Positions 52,873-62,647 of a stretch of DNA of 64,000 nt are shown here, in pieces. The notes beneath the pieces were generated by a model. It was given only the letters and a program-made list of their open reading frames with translations, searched no databases and was not told where the DNA came from. Position 1 is the first letter of the stretch. Each line of letters starts with the position of its first letter. A program made the translations under genes and the position numbers. This DNA is from Arhodomonas sp052060015 (GTDB lineage Bacteria > Pseudomonadota > Gammaproteobacteria > Nitrococcales > Nitrococcaceae). The stretch lies in contig NZ_JBPODZ010000003.1 of NCBI RefSeq assembly GCF_052060015.1, forward strand, positions 62,001 to 126,000. The letters are read 5' to 3'.

Positions 52873-54692
52873 TGTGCGGGATCGCCGGTGTCAGCCTCGA
52901 TGCCCCGGTGCCGGAGGAGCGCATCGCCGCGGCGGTGGCGAGGCTCAGGCACCGCGGCCCCGACGACCGCGGCGTATGGCGCGGGGGCAACGTCGCGCTC
53001 GGCCACACGCGGCTGTCCATCATCGATCTCGCCGGCGGCCACCAGCCGTTGACCACCGCCGATGGGGCACTGGTACTGGTCGCCAACGGCGAGATCTATA
53101 ATCACGTGGAGCTGCGCGCCGAGCTGGAGCGCGCCGGCTGCGTGTTCCGCACGCACTCGGACTGTGAGGTCCTGCTGCACGCCTACCGCGTCCACGGCGA
53201 CGACTTCCTCGACCATGTGCGCGGCATGTTCGCCTTCGCGCTCTACGACGTGCCCCGCCGACGTTTGTTGCTGGCCCGTGACCACCTCGGGCAGAAGCCA
53301 CTCTTCGTCGCCGCTGGCGCCGACGGCGTGCGCTTCGCCTCCGAGATCAAGGCGCTCCTGCCGCTGCTGCCGACGCGGCCGTCGGTGCGACCGGTGGGGC
53401 TGGCGCGCTACCTTCAGCACCAGTTCGCTGCGGGGCGCGAGACCATCCTGGAGGGGGTGGAGCGGGTCCTGCCGGGGGAGATCCTGGAGGTGGTGGATGG
53501 CCGCGTTCGGGGCCGGCGCTGGTACTGGGACGCGACCCGGGTCGAGCCCAGAGAGATCGGCTTCGACGGCGCATCGCGGGAGTTCGACGAGCTCTTCGAT
53601 CAGGTGATGCGTGAGCACCAGCGCTCGGACGTGCCCTTCGGCCTGTTCCTCTCTGGCGGGGTGGACTCCGCCACCCTGCTCGGGGCGCTCTCGCGCCTGC
53701 GTGACGAGCCGCTGCACACCTACTCCGTCGGTTTCGAGGCGCCGGAGATGGTCGACGAGCTGCCCCTGGCGGCGCAGGTGGCCGGGCACAACGCGAGCCA
53801 TCACCACCCCTTCGCGCCGGATGGCGCGACACTGCTCGCGCGCCTGCCGCGCACCATCTGGGCGGCGGACGAGCTGATGCGCGACTTCGCCAATCTCCCG
53901 ACCCTTTACCTCGCCGAGCAGGCCCGGCGGGACCTCAAGGTGGTGTTCTCCGGGGAGGGCGGTGACGAGGCCTTCGGCGGCTACGGACGCTATCGGGTCC
54001 GTGCCCTCGAGCGGCGGCTCAAGGCCCTGGCCGCGCCGGGCAGCGGCGGCTTCCGTACCGGAGGCCTGCTGCGGGGTTCGACACGTCGACGCCTCACCGG
54101 CGACGCCCTCGCCGCGGCCATGCGCCATAGCCGGGACCCGTTCACCGAGGCTTGGGCGTCGACGCCGCGGTCCTGGTCGGACCTGCAGCGCATGCAGTAT
54201 GTGGACCTCACCACCGCGTTGCCCGACAATCTGCTTGTGAAGGCGGATCGGATGCTCATGGCCAATGGCGTCGAGGGCCGCCTACCGTTCGTGGATCATC
54301 GTATCGTCGCCTTCGGCCTCTCGCTGCCGGACCGGCTCAAGGTGGTCGACGGGGAGGGCAAGCATTTCCTCAAGCGCTGGGCCGAGCGCTTGGTGCCGCG
54401 GGAGCTGCTGTACGCGCCCAAGCGCGGCTTCCACGTACCCGTGCGCGGCTGGTTCGGCGAGCACCTCTCCTGGCTGCAGCGCGTCCTGCCCGCCCATCCG
54501 GCGGTGCGGGAGTGGTTCGACCCCCGTGGCGTGGCTTGGCTGCTGCGCCGGGACGCCGCCCGCGGGCGGCTCAGCGCGCAGGCCTTCGCCATCGTGCAGT
54601 TCGCGCTGTGGCACCGCATCGTATTGGCCGGGGACGGCGCCGACCCCGGTAGCGATGCGGACCCCTTCCGGCTGCTGGAGGACTGCGCATGA
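52872..54692 (+). CDS. asnB: Asparagine synthase-like glutamine amidotransferase (AsnB family)
   Basis: 606 residues: N-terminal class II glutaminase with nucleophile C2 (MCGIAG) and the Gln-binding RLSIIDL/NGEIYNH motifs, then an ATP-pyrophosphatase domain with SGGVDS near 261-266. Makes asparagine or, as in several polysaccharide loci, amidates a sugar carboxylate. Embedded between glycosyltransferase genes with 1- and 4-base overlaps, so a glycan-modifying role is likely. Confidence 0.9.
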   Translation: MCGIAGVSLDAPVPEERIAAAVARLRHRGPDDRGVWRGGNVALGHTRLSIIDLAGGHQPLTTADGALVLVANGEIYNHVELRAELERAGCVFRTHSDCEVLLHAYRVHGDDFLDHVRGMFAFALYDVPRRRLLLARDHLGQKPLFVAAGADGVRFASEIKALLPLLPTRPSVRPVGLARYLQHQFAAGRETILEGVERVLPGEILEVVDGRVRGRRWYWDATRVEPREIGFDGASREFDELFDQVMREHQRSDVPFGLFLSGGVDSATLLGALSRLRDEPLHTYSVGFEAPEMVDELPLAAQVAGHNASHHHPFAPDGATLLARLPRTIWAADELMRDFANLPTLYLAEQARRDLKVVFSGEGGDEAFGGYGRYRVRALERRLKALAAPGSGGFRTGGLLRGSTRRRLTGDALAAAMRHSRDPFTEAWASTPRSWSDLQRMQYVDLTTALPDNLLVKADRMLMANGVEGRLPFVDHRIVAFGLSLPDRLKVVDGEGKHFLKRWAERLVPRELLYAPKRGFHVPVRGWFGEHLSWLQRVLPAHPAVREWFDPRGVAWLLRRDAARGRLSAQAFAIVQFALWHRIVLAGDGADPGSDADPFRLLEDCA

Positions 54693-55816
54693 GCGCGGCA
54701 CCGCGCATCGCCGTGTTCCTGGCCTTCTCCGGGAAGGGCGGCGTGGAACGCATGGTGCTGCGCCTGGCCGCAGGTTTCGCCGCCCGGGGCCATCCCGTGG
54801 ATCTAGTGGCGGTGCGCGCCGAGAACGTGCCCCGGCCTGTGCCCGACGGGGTGCGGCTGGTGGATACCGGCCACCGCCACAGCCGGCTCGCCGTGCTCGC
54901 GCTGGCGCGTTACCTGCAGCGCGAGCGGCCGGTGGCGTTGCTGGCGGCCAAGGACCGGGCGATCCGGACCGCGGTGCTGGCCCGGGGCATTGCCGGCTCC
55001 CCCACCCGGATCGTTGGCCGGCTTGGGACCAACCTGTCCGCCTCCCTGGCCGGACGCAGCGCAGCGCGCCGGTGGCTCCGCTACGCCCCGATGCGGGCGA
55101 TATACCAGCGGCTGGACGGCGTGGTGGCGGTTTCCGAGGGTGTGGCCGAGGACACCCGAAACATCACGGGGCTTGCCGGCGGGCGTGTTTGGGTGGTGCG
55201 CAACCCGGTGGTCGCCCCGGATCTTGCGGAACAGGCAAGGGCCGAGCCGGATCACCCGTGGTTGCGGGAGCCGGGCCCCCCGGTGATCCTAGGGGCCGGC
55301 CGGCTGACCCGCCAGAAGGATTTCCCCACCCTGCTGCGCGCCTTCGCCCTGCTGCGCGCGCAACGCCCGGCGCGGTTGGTGATCCTCGGCGAGGGCGGGC
55401 AGCGCGTTGCGCTGCAGGCACAGGCCTCCGAGCTCGGCATCGCCGGCGATGTGGCGTTGCCGGGGCATGTCGCCAACCCGTATGCCTGGATGGCACGGGC
55501 CTCGTTGTTCGTGCTCTCCTCGGCGTGGGAGGGATCGCCCAATGTCCTCACCGAGGCGGTGGCGCTCGGTATCCCCGTGGTGGCCACCGACTGCCCCAGC
55601 GGACCGCGGGAGCTGCTGCAGGGCGGAGCGTACGGCCCGCTGGTGGCGGTGGGGGATGAAGAGGCCATGGCCACCGCCATGGAGCGAACCCTGGATTCGC
55701 CCCTGCGCGCAGAAACCCTGCGGGCGGCGGCGCAGGGGTATACCCGGGAGGCCAGTGTCCTGGGTTATCTGCGGGCCCTGGACCTGGCCGGTGAGGAGGA
55801 GGGTGCGGGATGCTGA
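54689..55816 (+). CDS. Glycosyltransferase family 4
   Basis: 375 residues. Opening SGKGGVERMVLRLAAGFA; donor motif SAWEGSPNVLTEAVALGIPVVATDCPSG. Closely similar in layout to the gene at 51757; likely a paralogue from the same expansion. Overlaps asnB by 4 bases and the sulfotransferase gene by 7. Confidence 0.9.
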   Translation: MSAAPRIAVFLAFSGKGGVERMVLRLAAGFAARGHPVDLVAVRAENVPRPVPDGVRLVDTGHRHSRLAVLALARYLQRERPVALLAAKDRAIRTAVLARGIAGSPTRIVGRLGTNLSASLAGRSAARRWLRYAPMRAIYQRLDGVVAVSEGVAEDTRNITGLAGGRVWVVRNPVVAPDLAEQARAEPDHPWLREPGPPVILGAGRLTRQKDFPTLLRAFALLRAQRPARLVILGEGGQRVALQAQASELGIAGDVALPGHVANPYAWMARASLFVLSSAWEGSPNVLTEAVALGIPVVATDCPSGPRELLQGGAYGPLVAVGDEEAMATAMERTLDSPLRAETLRAAAQGYTREASVLGYLRALDLAGEEEGAGC

Positions 55817-56472
55817 TTTCCTACCGCCACCGCTTCCTGTTCGTGCATATCGCCAAGACCGGCGGTACCAGTATCCGCACCGCCCTACGCCGCCACCGCT
55901 GGGGTTGGCCCTACACACCGGTGCTGGCCCTGGCCAGCCTGATCAGCCAGTCTACCCATCCCAAGCATGCCCTAGGGATCAAGTTCCCGCGCCACGCCAA
56001 GGCCATCGCGGCGATGGAGATGCTGCCGCGGGAGCTCTACGACGACCTGTTCAAGTTCGCAGTGGTGCGCAACCCTTGGGACCTGCAGGTGAGCTCGTTC
56101 CATCACCTCAAGCGCGAGCACCCGCAGCGCACCGCCCACTTGGATACCTTTGAGCGCTTCCTGCGCGCCAAGCTCGACCCGGACCGGGACTACGATTACC
56201 TTCTGGATATCTCACAGGAGCGGCAATGGGAGTACGTCTGCGACTTCCAGGGCCGTCAAATCGTGGATTACATCGCCCGCTACGAGCGCCTGTCGCGGGA
56301 CTTCGAGGAGATCTGCCGGCGTATCGGCATCAATCCGCCGTCGCTGCCGCACCGTCGCCGGGCCGCGGAGCGCAGGGCCTATACCGACTACTACACGGCG
56401 GAGACCCGGGCGCTGGTGGCCCGCCATTATGCCGAGGACATCGAGCGCTTCGGCTATCAATTCGGGGACTAG
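55810..56472 (+). CDS. Sulfotransferase family protein
   Basis: 220 residues. PAPS-binding 5' phosphosulfate loop HIAKTGGTS (K16-S21) and 3'-phosphate-binding RNPWDLQVSS (from R87) are both present. Related to carbohydrate sulfotransferases, so it probably sulfates a glycan made by the neighbouring transferases. Last gene of the plus-strand run. Confidence 0.85.
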   Translation: MLISYRHRFLFVHIAKTGGTSIRTALRRHRWGWPYTPVLALASLISQSTHPKHALGIKFPRHAKAIAAMEMLPRELYDDLFKFAVVRNPWDLQVSSFHHLKREHPQRTAHLDTFERFLRAKLDPDRDYDYLLDISQERQWEYVCDFQGRQIVDYIARYERLSRDFEEICRRIGINPPSLPHRRRAAERRAYTDYYTAETRALVARHYAEDIERFGYQFGD

Positions 56473-56517
56473 TTAGTGCAGGTACCCCGAATGATCACGG
56501 GATGAACGCGAATGTAT

Positions 56518-57456
56518 TCAGCCGGCGTGTTTCTGCCGCGGTCTTTCTTCGCGGAGCCAGCCGGCACCGGAGCGGTAACACCGGTAGGGGTTGCGCATGC
56601 CCGCCGGCTGGCGGGAGAAGCGCCGGTAGGTCCACAGGTACTGGTCCGGGTGTTCGCGCACGGCGTCCTCGATGGCGCGGTTCAGCGCCCTTGCGGCGGT
56701 GAGTGGTTCCGGATCGTCCACCGCGGCGTCGACCCGGCGCCAGTGCAGCCGGTAGCCGCGGCCCGCCGGCAGGCGTTCGGCCCAGCCAAGGACGACCGGC
56801 GCGCCACTCCTGCCGGCGAGCTTGCCGAACAGGGTCATGGTCTTGGCTGGCTGGCCGAAGAACTCCGCATAGACCCCCTCCTCCGGCGGTTGCTGGTCGG
56901 GGAGGATGCCTACCGTCTCTCCGGCCCGCAGGGCCTTGAACAGCGCCCGGATCCCCGACGGGCGGGCGGGGTGGAATTGCGCGCCGCTGCGCGAGCGCGC
57001 CGCCGTGATGAGCCCCTCCAGCCAGGCCTGTCGCGGTGGGCGGTACAGGGCGTGGAGGCGGGTGCGTTGCGCCACCCAGACCTGGAGCAGCTCCCAGGCG
57101 CCCAAATGCGGTGCGATGATGAGCACGCCGCGCCCTTCTGCGCGTGCCTGCTCGAAGAGCTCCTCGCCTTCGACCTCCCGGATCAGGGCGAGGGTGTCGC
57201 CTAGGGGGCGGTACCACAGGGGCCCGAGCTCGAGGAGGTTGCATGCCGAGGCCTTCAGGGCGCGCCGCGTGAGACGGCGCTTCTCGGTCACGGCGAGCCC
57301 GGGGAAGCAGAGCTCGACGTTGACACGTGTGATGTGGCGGGCACTGTTGGGGAGAAGGTCGGCGATGGTGCCGAGGCCGCCGCCGAGGGCATGGAGAAGC
57401 CGCAGCGGCAACGCTGCAGTCAGCCTCAGCAGCAGGGCGAGCAGGCGGCTGCGCAC
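56518..57456 (-). CDS. Lipid A biosynthesis acyltransferase (LpxL/HtrB family), copy 2
   Basis: 312 residues with the catalytic H-x4-E motif APHLGAWE, N-terminal hydrophobic anchor and PDQQPPE segment. The acidic residue is Glu rather than the Asp seen in copy 1 at 43602, suggesting a different acceptor or position. GTG start at 57456. Closes the surface-glycan locus. Confidence 0.9.
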   Translation of the reverse strand: MRSRLLALLLRLTAALPLRLLHALGGGLGTIADLLPNSARHITRVNVELCFPGLAVTEKRRLTRRALKASACNLLELGPLWYRPLGDTLALIREVEGEELFEQARAEGRGVLIIAPHLGAWELLQVWVAQRTRLHALYRPPRQAWLEGLITAARSRSGAQFHPARPSGIRALFKALRAGETVGILPDQQPPEEGVYAEFFGQPAKTMTLFGKLAGRSGAPVVLGWAERLPAGRGYRLHWRRVDAAVDDPEPLTAARALNRAIEDAVREHPDQYLWTYRRFSRQPAGMRNPYRCYRSGAGWLREERPRQKHAG

Positions 57457-57499
57457 GGGGGCGTACCGTCGATCGGGGCAGTCGTCGCCGCCGCTGTGA

Positions 57500-57754
57500 T
57501 CACTCGCGCCGGTGCTGCTCGAGGACCCGCGGGTCGTCCGGATTGAAGTCCTTGACCACGTACTCCGCGCCGCAATAAGGGCACTTCCCCTCGCCGGTCT
57601 TGTGCAGGGGGATGAAGACCTTCGGGTGGGAGTTCCACAGGTACATCCCCGGCATCGGGCAGGAGACCGGGAGGTCGTCGATGGTCACCTCGTAGCGATG
57701 GGCCGCGTTGGGCTGGATGAGGTCGGATTGATCGTGGGTCTGCGGGTCCGGCAC
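57500..57754 (-). CDS. Zinc-finger domain protein
   Basis: 84 residues. Putative zinc ligands SCPMP, NSHP and KCPYCGAEY match the short NDUFS6-like zinc-finger protein often found beside ilvE. The GTG at 57754 has an AAGGAG site 7 bases upstream and is preferred to the ORF start at 57799, which overlaps ilvE. Function unknown. Confidence 0.82.
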   Translation of the reverse strand: MPDPQTHDQSDLIQPNAAHRYEVTIDDLPVSCPMPGMYLWNSHPKVFIPLHKTGEGKCPYCGAEYVVKDFNPDDPRVLEQHRRE

Positions 57755-57777
57755 GTCCTTCTCCTTGTCACCGTGGC

Positions 57778-58701
57778 TCAGTTGACCGGGGTAAGCCAAT
57801 GGGGATAGGCGTCGCGGCGGCCTTCCACCTGGTCGAAGAACAGCTTCTGCAGCTGCGCGGTGATGGGCCCGCGGGTGCCCTCGCCGATGACCCGCCCGTC
57901 GAGCTCGCGGATCGGGGTGACCTCGGCGGCGGTGCCGGTGAAGAAGGCCTCGTCGCAGACGTAGACCTCGTCGCGGGTGAGGCGGCGCTCACGGACCTCG
58001 AAGCCGGCATCGGTGGCGAGCCGAATCACCGCGTCGCGGGTGACGCCGGCGAGCGCCGAGGTCAGCTCCGGGGTGTAGACGATGCCATCGCGGACCATGA
58101 AGAAGTTCTCCCCTGAGCCCTCGGCGACGAAGCCCTCGACATCGAGCAGCAGTGCCTCGTCATAGCCGGCGGCCACCGCCTCCTGCAGCGCCATCATGGA
58201 ATTGATGTAGTTGCCGTTGGCCTTGGCCCGGCACATGGCGATGTTGACGTGGTGTCGGGTATAGGAAGAAGTCTTGATGCGGATGCCGCGCTCGATGGCC
58301 TCCGAGCCCAGGTATGCCCCCCAGTGCCAGGCGGCGATCATGACATGGGTGGACAGGCCGTCGGCGCGCAGGCCCATGCCCTCGGAGCCGTAGAAGGCCA
58401 TGGGGCGGATATAGGCGCTCTCCAGGCCGTTCTCCCGGACCGCGGCGATGCAGGCGCGGTTGATGGTCTCCGCATCGTAGGGCATCGGCATACCCAGGAT
58501 CTTCGCCGAGTCCATAAACCGCCGGGTGTGCTCCCGCAGCCGGAAAATGGCCGGGCCCTCGACGGTGTTGTAGGCGCGTACCCCCTCGAAGACCCCGAAA
58601 CCGTAGTGCAGCGTATGGGTGAGGACATGGACCTTGGCCTCGCGCCAGGGCACGAATTCGCCGTCGATCCAGATCACACCGTCGCGGTCCGCCATGCTCA
58701 T
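57778..58701 (-). CDS. ilvE: Branched-chain amino acid aminotransferase IlvE
   Basis: 307-residue fold-type IV PLP enzyme for Leu/Ile/Val synthesis. VHVLTHTLHYGFGVFEGVRAY opening, PLP Lys in SSYTRHHVNIAMCRAKANGNY (about 150-170), EGSGENFF. ATG 58701 has a GGGAG ribosome site; an ATG two codons further in is possible. Twenty bases after glnE. Confidence 0.96.
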   Translation of the reverse strand: MSMADRDGVIWIDGEFVPWREAKVHVLTHTLHYGFGVFEGVRAYNTVEGPAIFRLREHTRRFMDSAKILGMPMPYDAETINRACIAAVRENGLESAYIRPMAFYGSEGMGLRADGLSTHVMIAAWHWGAYLGSEAIERGIRIKTSSYTRHHVNIAMCRAKANGNYINSMMALQEAVAAGYDEALLLDVEGFVAEGSGENFFMVRDGIVYTPELTSALAGVTRDAVIRLATDAGFEVRERRLTRDEVYVCDEAFFTGTAAEVTPIRELDGRVIGEGTRGPITAQLQKLFFDQVEGRRDAYPHWLTPVN

Positions 58702-58720
58702 GCGCGGCACTCCCTGATGT

Positions 58721-61639
58721 TCAAGCTGTTGTGTTCTCGGGGGATGCAGCCTCGTCGCCCATGACGTCTCGCCACTGCGCGATCACCGTCTCCCGGTGCT
58801 CGCGGAAGCGCTCCGCCGCTACCTTCGCCGGCTGCTCCTGGAGGGTGAGCCGGTGGACCTCCGCGCGAAACACCCGGTAGGCCTCTGCCAGCGCCTCCGC
58901 CGCGTGCTCGTCGAAGACATCGCCGCAGCGACTGAGCTCGCCGAGCAGGCGGATGTTGTCGGTGTAGCGCAACAATCCGGGATGGTCATGGGCCCCCGCA
59001 AGGACCCCATATTGCACCATAAATTCGATATCCGCGATACCGCCGCGATCCTGCTTGAGGTCAAAGACCTCTTCATCCCCCGACGCCTTTTCCCGGCGCA
59101 TGCGCTCGCGCATGGCCGCCACCTCCTGGCGTAGGCTTGCCCGCTCGCGGGGTTGGGCCAGGATCTCGCGGCGCAGCGCCTCGACGCGCTCGCCGAGCCC
59201 TTGGTCACCGGCGACAACCCGGGCGCGGACCAGGGCCTGATGCTCCCAGGTCCAGGCGCTGTTGCGCTGGTATTCGGCGAAGGCGTCCAGGCTGGTGGTC
59301 AGTAGCCCCGACTTGCCGCTCGGGCGCAGCCGGGTGTCCACTTCGTAGAGTACCCCGCCCGGTGTGGTGGTGGAGAGGATGTGGATGATGCGTTGCGCGA
59401 GACGGGCGAAGAACACCGCATTGTCCACGGACTTCTCGCCATCGGTGTGCAGCTCCTCGCCCTGGGCATCATTGATGAACACCAGGTCGAGGTCGGAGCC
59501 GTAGCCGAGCTCGATGCCCCCGAGCTTGCCGTAGGCGAGGGTGACGAAGCCCTGGCGCACCCGCTCACGGTCCACCGTGCCGCCGGGCTCGCCGTAGCGC
59601 CGGCTGACGTGGTGCCAGGCAATGCGTAATACCTCGGCGAGGACCACCTCGGCGATGTCGGTGAGATAGTCGCTGACCACCATGATGGGGATGGCGTCGG
59701 CCAGATCGGCGGCGGCGACCCGGAGCACGTTGGCCTGGCGGAAGTGGCGCAGCGCCTCCATCTGCTCCTCGAGGTCGTCCGGGTCCACGCGGGCCATGCG
59801 CGTGGCGAGCTCCTCGGCCAGTGCCTGCCGGCGCAGGGGGGTGTACAGGGTGCGGGGATCCAGGAGCTCGTCGAGCAGCACCGGGTGCAGGGCCAGCAGC
59901 CGCGCGATCCAGGGGCTGCCGCTGCACAGCTGCACCAGCTGCGAGAGGGCCATAGGGTTTTCGTTGAGCAGTGCCAGGTACACCGTGCGCCGGGCCACGG
60001 TCTCCAGCAGCGCGAGGATGCGCTCCAGGGTGGCGTCCGGACGATCCTGGCCCGAGACGGCCTGCAGCAGCATGGGCATCAGCCGGTCCAGCCGCCCCCG
60101 GCCGCGGGAGGAAAGCGAGCGCCCCACGTGGCCGTCACGCAGCGCGGCGATGCGCTCCCGCGCCCGGGAAGGCCGCTGGAACCCGCACTCATGGAGGAAG
60201 GCGTCGATGTCGTCGGCGTCTACGGTGGCGTTCCAGACGTCGCTGAAGTCCATGCCCGTCGCCTCGCCCTCGCCCGCCTGCTGGGGCGCGACGAAGACCT
60301 GATCGAAGTGGGCCTGAACCTTGGCGCGCCAGTGCTCGAGGTCGGCGGCCAAGGCATCGTAGTCCGGATAGCCCATGGCGTGGGCGAGGCGCGCCTGGTC
60401 CAGCGCGCCCTCGGGCAGGGCGTGGGTCTGCTCATCCCGCAGCGCCTGCAACCGGTTCTCGGTGCGGCGCAGGAAGCGGTACGCCTCGGCGAGCTCGTCA
60501 CCGCTCCACTTCGGGAGCTGGCCGTGGGCGACCAGGCGCTCCAGGGTGGGGAGCAGACGGCGGCACTGCAGCTCCGGTTCCTGGCCCCCGCGGATGAGCT
60601 GGAAGGCCTGGGCGATGAACTCGATCTCGCGGATGCCGCCGCGGCCGAGCTTGATGTTGTCCGCCAGCCCGCGGCGACGTACCTCGCGGTCCACCAGGGC
60701 CTTCATCTCGCGGAGGTTCTCGAAGGCGCCGTAGTCCAGGTAGCGGCGGTAGACGAAGGGGCGTAGGCCGGCCAGGAGTTCTTCACCACGGTGGTAGTCG
60801 CCGCCGACCACCCGCGCCTTGATCATGGCGTAGCGTTCCCACTCCCGGCCCTGGTTCTGGTAGTAGAGCTCTACGGCATTGAAGCTGGAGGCCAGGGGCC
60901 CGGAGCTGCCGAAGGGGCGCAGGCGCATGTCCACGCGGAAGGCCTGGCCGTCGGCGGTCTTCTGGTCGAGGGTGGCGATGAGCTCCTGGCCCAGGCGATT
61001 GAAGAACTCCTCGTTGTCCCGGGGCCGCCGACCGTCGGTCTCGCCGGGGTCGGGGAAGGCGAAGATCAGGTCAATGTCGGAGGAGAAGTTGAGCTCGGCG
61101 CCGCCGAGCTTACCCATGCCCAGGACCACCATGCGCTGGGGCTCTCCGTCCGCGTTCCGCGGTGTGCCCCAGAGCCGGCAACGGCGCTCGTAGAGGTGGG
61201 CGAGGGTACGGTCTATGCAAGCCTCGGCGAGGGCGGATAGCTCGCCGAGGGTTTCCTCCAGGGTGGCGATGCCGGCGAGGTCCCGCCAGGCGATGCGAAC
61301 CATCTGCGCCTCCCGGAACCGGCGCAGGGCGCGCTGTAGCGTGTCCGTGCCGTCAGCGTCCGCGATGCCCGCGTCGAGATCGGTGGCGAGGCCCTCCAGG
61401 GTGCGTGGCTCGGAGAGATCCCCCAGATCCTCCAGGAGCTCCGGGCGGCGGCGACAGCTCTGGGTGACGAACTCGCTGGCCGCCCAGACGCCGGGCAGGG
61501 TGGCCTGGACGTGCGGGTCGCCGGGCGCGCCGTGCTCGGTGAGGTGTCCGGCGATGGGCTCGGTGACCGCATCGCGCAGCGGCGGCGGCAGCGATTCCAC
61601 CGCCCTGCGCAGGGGCTCGGGGGCGTTGTCGATATCCAT
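58721..61639 (-). CDS. glnE: Bifunctional glutamine synthetase adenylyltransferase/deadenylylase GlnE
   Basis: 972 residues. Two nucleotidyltransferase domains, each with a G-x-LGG-x-E...D-x-D motif: GMGKLGGAELNFSSDIDL in the N-terminal deadenylylase half and AYGKLGGIELGYGSDLDL in the C-terminal adenylylase half. Adjusts glutamine synthetase activity to nitrogen status via PII. The glnE-ilvE order is usual in gammaproteobacteria. Confidence 0.97.
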   Translation of the reverse strand: MDIDNAPEPLRRAVESLPPPLRDAVTEPIAGHLTEHGAPGDPHVQATLPGVWAASEFVTQSCRRRPELLEDLGDLSEPRTLEGLATDLDAGIADADGTDTLQRALRRFREAQMVRIAWRDLAGIATLEETLGELSALAEACIDRTLAHLYERRCRLWGTPRNADGEPQRMVVLGMGKLGGAELNFSSDIDLIFAFPDPGETDGRRPRDNEEFFNRLGQELIATLDQKTADGQAFRVDMRLRPFGSSGPLASSFNAVELYYQNQGREWERYAMIKARVVGGDYHRGEELLAGLRPFVYRRYLDYGAFENLREMKALVDREVRRRGLADNIKLGRGGIREIEFIAQAFQLIRGGQEPELQCRRLLPTLERLVAHGQLPKWSGDELAEAYRFLRRTENRLQALRDEQTHALPEGALDQARLAHAMGYPDYDALAADLEHWRAKVQAHFDQVFVAPQQAGEGEATGMDFSDVWNATVDADDIDAFLHECGFQRPSRARERIAALRDGHVGRSLSSRGRGRLDRLMPMLLQAVSGQDRPDATLERILALLETVARRTVYLALLNENPMALSQLVQLCSGSPWIARLLALHPVLLDELLDPRTLYTPLRRQALAEELATRMARVDPDDLEEQMEALRHFRQANVLRVAAADLADAIPIMVVSDYLTDIAEVVLAEVLRIAWHHVSRRYGEPGGTVDRERVRQGFVTLAYGKLGGIELGYGSDLDLVFINDAQGEELHTDGEKSVDNAVFFARLAQRIIHILSTTTPGGVLYEVDTRLRPSGKSGLLTTSLDAFAEYQRNSAWTWEHQALVRARVVAGDQGLGERVEALRREILAQPRERASLRQEVAAMRERMRREKASGDEEVFDLKQDRGGIADIEFMVQYGVLAGAHDHPGLLRYTDNIRLLGELSRCGDVFDEHAAEALAEAYRVFRAEVHRLTLQEQPAKVAAERFREHRETVIAQWRDVMGDEAASPENTTA

Positions 61640-61693
61640 CCCCGGAGCTTACTCAGCGCGACGGGGGCGCGGCAACACGCCGGACTCCCATGC

Positions 61694-62617
61694 CTAGCGC
61701 CGGTTGCCCGCGCGCAGCGCGGCCACGGGCACGAAGGCCACCTCGTAGGGCGGCTCGGGCTGCAGCGTCACATGCTCGATGCCGAATTCCTCGCGTAGCA
61801 TCCGTCGCATCGCCTCGAGCAGCTCCGGCCATGCCGCGAGGCTACGAATGCGCACGTGGGCGGCGATGGCGTGATGGCCGGTTGCAATGGTCCACACGTG
61901 CAGGTCGTGGACCCCCTCGACGCCCTCGAGCTCCAGGAGCCTGCGGCCGAGGCGCTCCAGATCGATGTGCCGCGGCACTCCCTCCATGACCACGTGGACG
62001 GCCTCCCGCAGCAACCGGGAGGTGGAGATCAGGATCAGCCCGGAGATCACCAGCGAGAGCAGCGGGTCGACCGGGGTCCAGCCGGTGGTGGCGATGACCA
62101 GCCCGCTGGCCAGCGCGGCCACGGAACCGAGCAGATCGCCGAGGACGTGCAGGGCCGCACCCCGGGTGTTGAGGTTCTGCTCGCCGCCGTGGAGGATGCG
62201 CAGCACCAGCAGGTTGACCGCCAGGCCGACGGCGGCCACCACCAGTACCATGGCGCCATGCACCGGCTGCGGGTCGAGCAGGCGGGCCACCGCCTCGTAG
62301 GCGATCCAGGCGACCACCACCAGCATGAACCCCGCGTTGGCCAGCGCGCCGACGATCTCGGCGCGCTGCAGGCCGAAGCTGTGGAGCCGGCTCGGCGGGC
62401 GCCGGCTCAGCCAGGCTGCCAGTGCCCCGAGGCCGAGGGCCACGGAATCCGTGACCATGTGGCCGGCATCGCCGATCAGCGCCAGCGACCCGGACACCAG
62501 CCCGCCCACCAGCTCCACCAGGGCGAACCCGCCGGTAAGCGCGAGCGCCATAAGCAGTGCCCGCCCGCCGGAGCTCGCGCGGCCGTGCTCGTGGTGGGCG
62601 TTGCCGGCCGCGCTCAT
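61694..62617 (-). CDS. Cation diffusion facilitator (CzcD/ZitB-like)
   Basis: 307 residues, six membrane helices, His-rich N-terminus (HHEH). Metal site residues in helix 2 (SLALIGDAGHMVTDS, D and HxxxD) and helix 5 (ALHVLGDLLGS), and a C-terminal metallochaperone-like cytoplasmic domain. Exports Zn/Cd/Co-type ions in exchange for protons. Confidence 0.92.
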   Translation of the reverse strand: MSAAGNAHHEHGRASSGGRALLMALALTGGFALVELVGGLVSGSLALIGDAGHMVTDSVALGLGALAAWLSRRPPSRLHSFGLQRAEIVGALANAGFMLVVVAWIAYEAVARLLDPQPVHGAMVLVVAAVGLAVNLLVLRILHGGEQNLNTRGAALHVLGDLLGSVAALASGLVIATTGWTPVDPLLSLVISGLILISTSRLLREAVHVVMEGVPRHIDLERLGRRLLELEGVEGVHDLHVWTIATGHHAIAAHVRIRSLAAWPELLEAMRRMLREEFGIEHVTLQPEPPYEVAFVPVAALRAGNRR

Positions 62618-62647
62618 GCCCCGGGTGCTGCGGCGCAGGGCCGACGG

